From assembly GCA_028280565.1 (NCBI GenBank), contig JANQLQ010000035.1:1-64000 (forward strand): a stretch of 64,000 nt of DNA, in the 5' to 3' direction. Made by a program: the position numbers and the translations under genes. The stretch is from Fulvivirga sp. GTDB lineage: Bacteria; Bacteroidota; Bacteroidia; Cytophagales; Cyclobacteriaceae. The notes below the pieces were generated by a model, which was not told where the DNA came from, searched no databases, and worked only from the letters and a program-made list of their open reading frames with translations. Positions within the stretch are counted from its first letter, which is position 1. Each line of letters begins with the position of its first letter. Shown piece after piece: positions 52,924 to 60,282 of this stretch.

Positions 52924-52956
52924 AAAAAGGCTAAGTAACAAATACCTAGCCTTTTT
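52924..52956 (-). terminator. Terminator after gltA
   Basis: AAAAAGGCTA (52924-52933) / TAGCCTTTTT (52947-52956) is a perfect 10-bp stem whose minus-strand 3' arm ends in a T-run. It lies between the gltA stop and the ACBP start, so gltA transcription should end here. Confidence 0.88.
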
Positions 52957-52974
52957 GAGAAAGTTTATAGAAAA

Positions 52975-54261
52975 TTATCTTTTAGATAAGTCAGTGTAGG
53001 GTCTCAAATTTTCTCCTACATATACTTGTCGAGGTCTCCCGATAGGTTCGCTGTTTTCCCTCATCTCTTTCCATTGGGCTATCCAGCCGGGAAGCCGACC
53101 CAACGCAAACATAACGGTAAACATATCCACAGGTATGCCTAACGCCCTGTATATAATGCCAGAATAAAAGTCGACATTAGGGTACAACTTACGTTCTACA
53201 AAATAATCATCATTCAAGGCTACGTGTTCTAACCCCTTTGCTATATCAAGGACAGGGTCGTCGATGCCAAGTTTGTCCAGTACGTCATCCGCTGCCTTTT
53301 TGATGATCCTAGCCCGGGGGTCAAAGTTCTTATAGACCCTATGGCCAAACCCCATCAATCTAAAAGGATCATTCTTATCCTTGGCCTTATCCATCCATTT
53401 CTGGGTGTCCCCGCCGTCTTTACGAATGTTTTCCAGCATCTCTATCACTGCGGAGTTGGCTCCCCCGTGTAAAGGTCCCCAGAGGGCGTTGATACCTGCG
53501 GAGAGCGATGCGTAAAGGCTGGCTTGTGATGACCCTACAATACGTACAGTAGAGGTAGAGCAATTTTGCTCATGATCCGCATGCAAGATCAATAATTTAT
53601 CCAGCGCGTTAGAGACCACGGGATCTATCTCGTAGTCTGCCGCGGGAAGGGCAAACATCATTTTGAGGAAGTTGGAGCAGTAATCCAAGTTGTTATCGGG
53701 GTAGTTTACGGGATGCCCGATCTCATTCTTATACGCCCATGCCGCGAAGGTCGGCATTTTAGCCAGTATTCGTATGATACTCAAATTCACCGCCTCGCTG
53801 GAACGGTTAGGGTCCAACGATTCCGGGTAAAAAGCGGTTAACGATGTCACCAAGGACGATAATACTCCCATGGGGTGGGAGTTTGAAGGGAAACCTTCTA
53901 AGATTTTCTTGATATCCTCATGTACAAGGGTATGGTAGCGGATGTCATGTTCAAATTTTTCGAATTGCTCTTTGGAAGGCAACTCACCATAGATCAATAA
54001 ATAAGCTACTTCTATGAAGCTGGATTGTTCAGCAAGGTCTTCAATAGAGTATCCCCTGTAACGTAGTATGCCTTTTTCGCCATCTAAAAATGTGATAGCA
54101 CTTTTGGTTGAACCAGTGTTTTTATAGCCCGGGTCTATGGTGATCACACCTGTCTCTCCCCTTAGCTTTGCAATGTCAAAAGCTTTTTCATTTTCCGTTC
54201 CCTCTATTATTGGAAGGCTGTAGGTTTTTCCGTCGATCTTGAGTTCAGCCGTATCAGACAT
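52975..54261 (-). CDS. gltA: Citrate synthase
   Basis: A 428-residue citrate synthase that condenses oxaloacetate and acetyl-CoA to citrate in the TCA cycle. The three catalytic residues are visible: His in GPLHGGANSAV (about residue 266), His in GFGHRVYKNFDPRA (about 307) and Asp in NVDFYSGI (about 364). The N-terminal beta-strand domain (AELKIDGKTYSLPIIEGTENEKAFDI) is that of the hexameric type II enzymes of Gram-negative bacteria. The gene is monocistronic with its own terminator. Confidence 0.96.
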   Translation of the reverse strand: MSDTAELKIDGKTYSLPIIEGTENEKAFDIAKLRGETGVITIDPGYKNTGSTKSAITFLDGEKGILRYRGYSIEDLAEQSSFIEVAYLLIYGELPSKEQFEKFEHDIRYHTLVHEDIKKILEGFPSNSHPMGVLSSLVTSLTAFYPESLDPNRSSEAVNLSIIRILAKMPTFAAWAYKNEIGHPVNYPDNNLDYCSNFLKMMFALPAADYEIDPVVSNALDKLLILHADHEQNCSTSTVRIVGSSQASLYASLSAGINALWGPLHGGANSAVIEMLENIRKDGGDTQKWMDKAKDKNDPFRLMGFGHRVYKNFDPRARIIKKAADDVLDKLGIDDPVLDIAKGLEHVALNDDYFVERKLYPNVDFYSGIIYRALGIPVDMFTVMFALGRLPGWIAQWKEMRENSEPIGRPRQVYVGENLRPYTDLSKR

Positions 54262-54344
54262 GTTTAGTATTTAATTTTAAATGTGTTTAAAGAATGGATC
54301 GTGAAATTAGTCAAAAATTGCTTTAATTAAAACCACCAGATTTT

Positions 54345-55163
54345 CTAATTGTTCCCTAAAATCAGCGGCATTCCGTCTTTTCCACTGCCCACTACAACTA
54401 CTTTGCTATTGGGAGATTTAGATAACTCCAGGGTAGCCTCGATCCCTCTCATTTTTAATAACTCGGGGGTCAAACTGCTATTGATGATCTGGTTGGCCCT
54501 GGCCTCACCTTCTGCGGCAATGCGCTTACGTTCCGCCTCGCTTTTTTCTTTATCTAACCTAAATTGGTAAGCAAGCGCCTCTTGTTCTTGCTTAAGCTTG
54601 TTTTCTATGGCGAGCTTAATCTGTTCAGGGAGATTAATGGAACGGATCAAAAGCGCTTTCATTTGAATGTTATTTTGCTCCAGTGTGGTCTCTGTTTCTT
54701 GCTGGATACCCGCTTCTACTTCGGCCCTTTTCGTAGAATAGATCTCCTCGGCGGTGAACCTTCCCATAACCTGCCGCACAGCAGATCTTACCTCGGGGAT
54801 AACAAGTTTGTTAATATAGCCCTTTCCAAAGTTTTCATGCAGGTACCCGATTTGATCATATAGAGGATGAAAACGGACCGTAACATCCACATTGATCGAA
54901 AGCCCGTTTTTATCGAGTACGTCCATTTTTTCTTCTGCCGTGTTTTCCTTTACATCATAGGTGTATAGGTCATTCCATGGGGCTTTGAAGTTAAACCCCT
55001 GGCCGATCACATTTTCTTTGTCGAGACCGCCCCCGAATTTTTTGAACAGCACGGCCCTTTCACCGGCATCAATAGTATAAAAAATACTAGATGATAGTCC
55101 GAATAATACAATAATAGCGACTACCCCAATGATGATCAGGGGTAAAAATTTCCTGTTATCCAT
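54345..55163 (-). CDS. Prohibitin-family (SPFH/Band 7) membrane protein
   Basis: The 272-residue protein has an N-terminal transmembrane anchor (LPLIIIGVVAIIVLFGL, about residues 7-23), an SPFH domain (about 27-190, AGERAVLFKKFGGGLD..) and a charged coiled coil (about 185-230). The short C-terminal tail ends GMPLILGNN. This matches bacterial prohibitin homologues, which form ring assemblies in the inner membrane and may hold proteases such as FtsH. No NfeD or protease gene is adjacent. Confidence 0.92.
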   Translation of the reverse strand: MDNRKFLPLIIIGVVAIIVLFGLSSSIFYTIDAGERAVLFKKFGGGLDKENVIGQGFNFKAPWNDLYTYDVKENTAEEKMDVLDKNGLSINVDVTVRFHPLYDQIGYLHENFGKGYINKLVIPEVRSAVRQVMGRFTAEEIYSTKRAEVEAGIQQETETTLEQNNIQMKALLIRSINLPEQIKLAIENKLKQEQEALAYQFRLDKEKSEAERKRIAAEGEARANQIINSSLTPELLKMRGIEATLELSKSPNSKVVVVGSGKDGMPLILGNN

Positions 55164-55264
55164 GATAATTGACTTTAACTGTTTTGCTCAAATTTAATAT
55201 GAAAATTCACCGGTGCACATAGCTTTAACCTTGCTTGTTCCTACTTCATAGAGATCTTCTTGAG

Positions 55265-55432
55265 TCATTTATCTCTAAAAATCGTTAACAGTTCACTTGA
55301 ATTCAACGGTCCCATACTTTGGGTACCAGTAGATAAGGTCATGTTCCCGGGATTACCGGTGTGCTTTGTCAAAGGTATGCTGATCGGTGGTTTATCTTTT
55401 ACTTTAACATTAAAAATAAAATTTGGGATCAC
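55265..55432 (-). CDS. Possible short ORF between the TPR and prohibitin genes
   Basis: A minus-strand frame reading from GTG at 55432 (open back to about 55490) gives 55 residues with protein-like composition (IPNFIFNVKVKDKPPISIPL..STGTQSMGPLNSSELL). I do not recognise it. It has no signal or membrane segment. A plus-strand frame across the same bases (55260-55451) looks less natural. It may be a small gene, a remnant or chance; the rest of the 315-base gap shows nothing. Confidence 0.25.
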   Translation of the reverse strand: MIPNFIFNVKVKDKPPISIPLTKHTGNPGNMTLSTGTQSMGPLNSSELLTIFRDK

Positions 55433-55478
55433 AATGTTCCGGGTCCGTTGATCCTGGCGTACTAAATATCTTTTATTT

Positions 55479-56417
55479 TTAATCGCAAAAACGCTTTACT
55501 TTGTCGTAATCTTCGTAATATCCTAAGTTGCCGGCGTTGTCCCAGTCTTCGCAGGCCCCTTCTTTATCCCCCATTTCGTATTTACAATTTCCGCGGGCTG
55601 AAAAAAAGTAACCATCGCTATCCTTTAGCACAATAGCCGTGTTATAGTCTTCCAGCGCCTTTTTAAACTCTCGTTTGGCTTTGTAGGATTCTGCGCGGTA
55701 AAAATAACTGTCTGCGTTCTGGTAGTTTTTTATGATCGCTACATTGTACATGTATATCGCCGAATCGTAGTGGCCCAAGTCTTGGTATACATTGCCTTTG
55801 TAAAAGTAATAGCCGTAAAAACCAGAGGTGATCTTTATCAATTCAGATACAGATTCTAGCGCTTTCTGGTATTGTTTAGCCTCGTACAATGCGATGAACC
55901 GGTAATAATAATACTTTTCCTCGAGAGGTTTAAGCTTTAAGGCCATATCATAGTCCTCTACGGCGCCATCAAAATCTCCCAACTCGTATTGCATCTTTCC
56001 CCGGATGATATAGGAATAAGCACTGGTATCCGTAGGATTTTCAATGATATAATTAGAAAAGCAAGTCAGCGCTTCGTCAAGTAGGCCTTGATTACGATAC
56101 GCAAATCCTTTATACATCCAAACAATGTCGAGGCTTGGGTCAATGGCGTAGGCTTTGTCAAAATCATGGACCGCTCGCTTGTAGTCAGCCATTTTAAAAA
56201 GCATGATCCCCCGGTGGAAGAAAGCATCTTTGTAGGTAGAGTCCCGCTCTATGGCTTGGGAGAGGAGGTCCATAGCCTTGTCGGGGTCAGTGTTGATATA
56301 ATAGTATCCCCTATAAAATAATTTTTCCGCTGATTCTTGCCCATAAGCCGTTTTAGCATGGAAAAAAGGCACAGCGAGCACGACGAGTATTTGTCTTATG
56401 TAAAAATATTCGGTCAA
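55479..56417 (-). CDS. Exported tetratricopeptide-repeat protein
   Basis: The 312-residue protein has a signal peptide (cleaved near TAYGQ, residue 26) followed by about seven or eight TPR units (for example AFFHRGIMLFKMADYKRAVHD, SYFYRAESYKAKREFKKALED) filling the mature part. It ends in a Sel1/TPR-like cap (ARGNCKYEMGDKEGACEDWDNA), a frequent ending in Bacteroidota TPR proteins. It is probably a periplasmic scaffold. The frame begins at TTG 56417, and the next in-frame ATG would remove the signal peptide. It diverges from rpoD across 258 AT-rich bases. Confidence 0.85.
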   Translation of the reverse strand: MTEYFYIRQILVVLAVPFFHAKTAYGQESAEKLFYRGYYYINTDPDKAMDLLSQAIERDSTYKDAFFHRGIMLFKMADYKRAVHDFDKAYAIDPSLDIVWMYKGFAYRNQGLLDEALTCFSNYIIENPTDTSAYSYIIRGKMQYELGDFDGAVEDYDMALKLKPLEEKYYYYRFIALYEAKQYQKALESVSELIKITSGFYGYYFYKGNVYQDLGHYDSAIYMYNVAIIKNYQNADSYFYRAESYKAKREFKKALEDYNTAIVLKDSDGYFFSARGNCKYEMGDKEGACEDWDNAGNLGYYEDYDKVKRFCD

Positions 56418-56675
56418 TTTTGAACAATTTGATACGGACTCTTCGTTTAATTAAATGAAGATAATTCTTATCGTATTCAATTTTTTTTTGTATAATGCGA
56501 AATTTCCTGAAAATAACTGTTGAAAACGTTCTTTACAGGAAATTTTAAAGTTTTAACTGAAATTGTATCAAAAATATTTCAAAAAAAAATAATAAGGGAA
56601 CGAATTGGCGTTTTATTTGTTAATATGAATTGGGAACGATAAACAAGCAAATTTTTATAGAGGTAAAAAAGGAGA

Positions 56676-57545
56676 ATGAGACAACTTAAGATTACACAGT
56701 CTATCACGAACAGGGACAGTAGGACCCTGGAAAAGTATTTCAATGAAATTTCAAAAGATGAGCTTTTGACCCCTGAAGAAGAAGTAGATTTAGCTCAAAG
56801 GATAAGAGAAGGAGATGATGCAGCGCTTGAAAAGCTGGTAAAAGCTAATTTGAGGTTCGTTGTATCCGTGGCTAAGCAATATCATTATTCTAATAAAATC
56901 CCGTTAAATGACTTGATCAACGAGGGTAATCTCGGTTTGGTAAAAGCCGCAAAACGTTTTGACGAAAAGAGAGGATTTAAGTTTATTTCATATGCTGTTT
57001 GGTGGATCAGGCAATCGATCATACAGGCACTAGCAGAACACTCTAGGATCGTGAGGATCCCTTCAAACAAAATTGGGGCACTTTCTAAGATTGATCAAGC
57101 TTCTTCCGTTTTGGAGCAGCAATACGAAAGAGAGCCTACGGATGAGGAGCTTGCCGAGCTTTTAGATATGTCAGTAGACGAAGTGCGTACTACAGTAAGA
57201 TCACAAACGAAGCAAGTCTCTATCGACAAACCGTTCTCTGAAGACGAAGGAAGTTCTTTGTTGGATGTCATGGAAGATGAAGATAGCAATGAAGTGAACG
57301 ACATCGTATATAAAGACTCTTTGAAAAGAGAAGTAAGTCGCTTACTTTCTACCCTCACGGAAAGGGAAAGAACAGTGATCAATCAATATTTCGGATTGAG
57401 TGAAAGTCCTAGCCTCTCTTTGGAAGATATAGGGGAAAATTTGGGCTTAACACGAGAGCGAGTACGTCAAATAAAAGAGAAAGCATTAAGGAAATTATCT
57501 AAGAATCCAAAAAACGAGCTTTTAATTCCTTATTTGGCTAACTAA
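56676..57545 (+). CDS. rpoD: RNA polymerase primary sigma factor (RpoD)
   Basis: A 289-residue sigma-70 of the short Bacteroidota type: region 1.1 is absent, and region 1.2 starts near residue 17 (DSRTLEKYFNEISKDELLTP). Region 2 (ANLRFVVSVAKQYHY, LNDLINEGNLGLVKAA, FISYAVWWIRQSI), region 3 (EREPTDEELAELLDM) and region 4 (TLTERERTVINQYFG, LGLTRERVRQIKEKALRKL) are intact. This factor recognises the -33/-7 promoters of the phylum. The upstream 258 bases are very AT-rich. AAGGAG directly before the ATG is too close (2 bases) for a classic Shine-Dalgarno spacing. Confidence 0.96.
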   Translation: MRQLKITQSITNRDSRTLEKYFNEISKDELLTPEEEVDLAQRIREGDDAALEKLVKANLRFVVSVAKQYHYSNKIPLNDLINEGNLGLVKAAKRFDEKRGFKFISYAVWWIRQSIIQALAEHSRIVRIPSNKIGALSKIDQASSVLEQQYEREPTDEELAELLDMSVDEVRTTVRSQTKQVSIDKPFSEDEGSSLLDVMEDEDSNEVNDIVYKDSLKREVSRLLSTLTERERTVINQYFGLSESPSLSLEDIGENLGLTRERVRQIKEKALRKLSKNPKNELLIPYLAN

Positions 57546-57557
57546 TAACAAAAGATG

Positions 57558-57590
57558 ATTCGAAGTTCCCTAGGAACTTCGAATTTCTTC
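57558..57590. terminator. Bidirectional terminator overlapping a gene end
   Basis: ATTCGAAGTTCC (57558-57569) / GGAACTTCGAAT (57573-57584) is a perfect 12-bp stem with a 3-base loop, followed by TTTCTTC on the plus strand. The right arm also encodes the last residues (EEIRSS) and stop of the convergent gene, so one hairpin may serve both. Confidence 0.8.
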
Positions 57591-58136
57591 TAACTTATTA
57601 ATTTGTGTTTGAAGCTCCCTGCGGAGCTTCATTTGTTTTTCAAGGGAATCCTTCTTGTATTCTTCATAATCCGCATTGAGCTTGGCATATTCTTGTACCT
57701 TTTTTCGTGCGGTGGCAATGCTGGTTTTGGAGCGGCCGTATAAAAAGACCAGCGCAGCGATAAGTAAGGCCACTAAGGTAAAACTGATGGCCAAGTAGGC
57801 CTCTTTGAACATCCCGATGCCCAAAACGGAAATATGCGAGGCTGAGTATTCTAATTCCGAGATCTCTTCATCCTTCCCGGTAATCGTCTTGTCCCTTTCA
57901 GACATATCGACACGTTGTTTTTCTATCGTGAGATAGGCTTCGGCGAGTTCTGATCTCACTTCTTTCACAGAGTCCGTGACCACGCTCCAGAAAGCATTCA
58001 GCTCAGTCTGTTTGATCACTTTATAAACTTTAAAAGTTTCGGACCCATCCCTTAATTCACGAAACTGGTCGTCCAGGCTCTGTGCGCCAGCATTAAATGA
58101 GATCCCTAAAAAGAGAAGTACGGTTATTATCCTCAT
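57570..58136 (-). CDS. Exported membrane-anchored coiled-coil protein
   Basis: The 188-residue protein has a signal peptide (MRIITVLLFLGISFNAGAQ), a periplasmic helical part (about 20-100, with a coiled coil IEKQRVDMSERDKTITGKDEEI), one transmembrane helix (about 110-132, LAISFTLVALLIAALVFLYG) and a cytoplasmic coiled coil (about 135-188). I do not recognise a function. Homologues in Cytophagales are sometimes labelled tRNA (guanine-N1)-methyltransferase, but nothing here supports a methyltransferase fold. Confidence 0.8.
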   Translation of the reverse strand: MRIITVLLFLGISFNAGAQSLDDQFRELRDGSETFKVYKVIKQTELNAFWSVVTDSVKEVRSELAEAYLTIEKQRVDMSERDKTITGKDEEISELEYSASHISVLGIGMFKEAYLAISFTLVALLIAALVFLYGRSKTSIATARKKVQEYAKLNADYEEYKKDSLEKQMKLRRELQTQINKLEEIRSS

Positions 58137-58291
58137 GGTGTGTTTTTTTGTCGATTTTCTACTTTAAATTTAACCCAACTTACAAAGCAGCATAAGTACA
58201 ATTATTTGAATCAAAATTAAATTCGATAAAAAGCTTATTTGGTCGTTTGCCAGTGAATCATGCTTATCAACTACCTTGAATATAACGAATT

Positions 58292-58924
58292 ATGACAAAA
58301 GTATCCGCTAGCAAGTACATGGCGCATCCCTGGCATGGCATTTCCCAGGGCCCTAATATGCCGGAAGTAGTGAACGCCTTTATAGAAATGACGCCTTCTG
58401 ATGGAGTAAAGTATGAAATTGATAAGAAAACAGGGTTTTTAAAAGTCGATAGGCCCCAAAAATTTTCCAATATTGTCCCTGCCCTATACGGGTTCATTCC
58501 AAGAACTTACTGTGATGAAAGGGTCGCCGAGTTTTGTAACCTTAAAACCGGGAGAACGGATATAGTAGGTGACAATGATCCCGTGGATATATGCGTGCTT
58601 ACCGAACGCAACATAACGCACGGGAATATTTTAGTACCGGCTATCCCGATAGGCGGGTTTAGGATGATCGATGATGGCGAGGCCGATGACAAGATCGTTG
58701 CGATCTTAAAAGGAGATGAAGTATTTGATCAATGGAGATCCATAGAAGACTGTCCCGATACTTTGATCAATCGTCTCAAACATTATTTTCTTACTTACAA
58801 AGAAATGCCGGGAGACCAGCCTGTAAAAAAGATCGAGATCACGGATATCTATGGCAAAGAAGAGGCGTACGAGGTAATAGAAAGAAGCCGCCAAGATTAT
58901 ATAGACAACTATACCATTGAGTAG
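58292..58924 (+). CDS. ppa: Inorganic pyrophosphatase
   Basis: A 210-residue family I soluble pyrophosphatase that hydrolyses pyrophosphate and so drives biosynthesis. The signature GDNDPVDICVLTER (about residues 88-101) has the metal-binding aspartates, with a further catalytic part in DDGEADDKIVAILKGD (about 127). Residues 1-20 (AHPWHGISQGP) match the longer Bacteroidota and eukaryote-like forms. It stands alone, divergent from the coiled-coil gene. Confidence 0.95.
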   Translation: MTKVSASKYMAHPWHGISQGPNMPEVVNAFIEMTPSDGVKYEIDKKTGFLKVDRPQKFSNIVPALYGFIPRTYCDERVAEFCNLKTGRTDIVGDNDPVDICVLTERNITHGNILVPAIPIGGFRMIDDGEADDKIVAILKGDEVFDQWRSIEDCPDTLINRLKHYFLTYKEMPGDQPVKKIEITDIYGKEEAYEVIERSRQDYIDNYTIE

Positions 58925-59033
58925 GCGTCCTAAAGCTTAAACCATGCGGTATCGCATCCATGGCTGGATGACATGTCCACAATTTTATTGTGGCCGAAGG
59001 GAATGGGAATGTTGATGGGATGGCCCAGGTTAC

Positions 59034-59180
59034 CTATTTTTTGCTCATAGCGATCTCGTTCGCTTTTTTTTCCAGCGACAAATAGGCTACCACCCTCTGC
59101 ATCTGTTTTTCTATCTCTTCCGTGGAGAGTGTGCTGCTTTTACGCATTCTTTTGAACTTCTTTCTAATGTCGATGATCAT
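59034..59180 (-). CDS. Small basic amphipathic protein (48 residues)
   Basis: An ATG-initiated frame of 48 codons gives MIIDIRKKFKRMRKSSTLST then EEIEKQMQRVVAYLSLEKKA, ending in MSKK and TAG. It is strongly helical, with a basic first part and amphipathic second part, and no hydrophobic segment. I do not know the family. The composition is protein-like, and it sits in the otherwise empty 512-base space between ppa and the stress-protein gene, divergent from the latter. Confidence 0.5.
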   Translation of the reverse strand: MIIDIRKKFKRMRKSSTLSTEEIEKQMQRVVAYLSLEKKANEIAMSKK

Positions 59181-59353
59181 AGTTATCTTTTTTCTTGTTT
59201 AACGTAAAAGACTAGGTGCGTTGTTCGCCATTCCGGTGATTTATTCATAGTTTTTACCAGGAAAAATCCGGGCGGTTCGCACAAGAAAAACCCTTTTTTG
59301 ATCAACTGGAAAATTTCCAGGCCCGAAGGTGTTGAAAAATAACCCGTTAGAAA

Positions 59354-59368
59354 GCTGATCTATGTCAG
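59354..59368 (+). promoter_or_regulatory. CRP/FNR-like site before the stress protein-ccoI-ccoS operon
   Basis: GCTGATCTATGTCAG contains TGAT-N4-GTCA, a CRP/FNR-family half-site arrangement, 69 bases before the ATG at 59438. It matches the site before hemN (63490-63505) at 13 of 15 positions. A low-oxygen regulator is the likely ligand (inference). Confidence 0.6.
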
Positions 59369-59437
59369 ACTCCCGGTTGATAGCGATCATTAGACTTTAG
59401 AGGCAGTGAGGATAGCTTTGACTAAACCAAATAGATT

Positions 59438-60277
59438 ATGGTTAAAATATTAGTACCTGTTGATTTTTCCAAGGAGGCGTTGGATGCATTACAATTTGCA
59501 GTGGGGTTGACTTCGGCCAAGAGTGCCAAGATCGAGGTAATACATGTTGTAGAATACCCGGTGGGGGCGGCCATGGATCCTGTGGGTATGGCGGTTCCTT
59601 CTCCTTATGACCCAGAGTTTGTTGATCTTTTGAAACAAAATGCTGAGAAAAGAATGAACGAATTCTTGGGCCAGTTTAAGTCAGCAATTTCGTACACGAT
59701 CGAAGTGGGCAACCCCTTTTTTGAGATTACGGAAAAGCTTTCTAAAATAGACGCAGACCTCGTAGTTATGGGTACTAAAGGTGCTACAGGTTTCAAAGAA
59801 TTCTTTATAGGCTCCAATGCTGAAAAAGTGGTAAGAAAAGCTTCTTGTCCGGTGATCACGCTGGCACAGCCAACCCGGTGTGAAGACATCCAGGATATCG
59901 TTTTTGCCACTAACATTACGGATGTTTCCGAGGGCCTGGTTATGAACGTCAAGCAATTGCAAGATATATTTAACGCTAAGATCCACCTAGTCAGGATCAA
60001 TACTCCTAATAATTTTGAACGAGACGAATTAGCTGAAAAGGCGCTCGAAGACTTAGCGGAAAGATTTATGTTTAAGGACTACACCGTAAATATATATAAT
60101 GACGTTTACGAAGACCAGGGGATATTGAGCTTTGCTAAAAAGATAAATGCCCATATGATAGCGATGGGCACCCATGGGCGCACCGGCCTTAAGCATCTCC
60201 TTACCGGTAGCCTGGCAGAGGACGTGGTGAATCACGCCAAAAGGCCTATCTGGACCTATCAAATAACAAAGAAATAG
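59438..60277 (+). CDS. Universal stress protein with two UspA domains
   Basis: The 279-residue protein is two tandem UspA domains (about 1-145 and 150-279). Each has the nucleotide-binding loop: GTKGATGFKEFFIGSNAEKV in the first and GTHGRTGLKHLLTGSLAEDV in the second. Such tandem proteins are often induced in stationary phase or under low oxygen and sit near cbb3 oxidase genes. Here it is five bases from ccoI, in one unit with ccoS, downstream of an FNR-like site. Confidence 0.92.
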   Translation: MVKILVPVDFSKEALDALQFAVGLTSAKSAKIEVIHVVEYPVGAAMDPVGMAVPSPYDPEFVDLLKQNAEKRMNEFLGQFKSAISYTIEVGNPFFEITEKLSKIDADLVVMGTKGATGFKEFFIGSNAEKVVRKASCPVITLAQPTRCEDIQDIVFATNITDVSEGLVMNVKQLQDIFNAKIHLVRINTPNNFERDELAEKALEDLAERFMFKDYTVNIYNDVYEDQGILSFAKKINAHMIAMGTHGRTGLKHLLTGSLAEDVVNHAKRPIWTYQITKK

Positions 60278-60282
60278 CCGGT

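Noticed and set aside
55260..55451. Plus-strand frame of 63 residues
   Set aside because: Composition is less protein-like than the minus-strand frame over the same bases, and both neighbours are on the minus strand.
57570..58136. tRNA (guanine-N1)-methyltransferase
   Set aside because: The protein is a signal peptide, coiled coils and one membrane helix; no SAM-binding knot is present. Such labels on related proteins appear to be carried-over errors.
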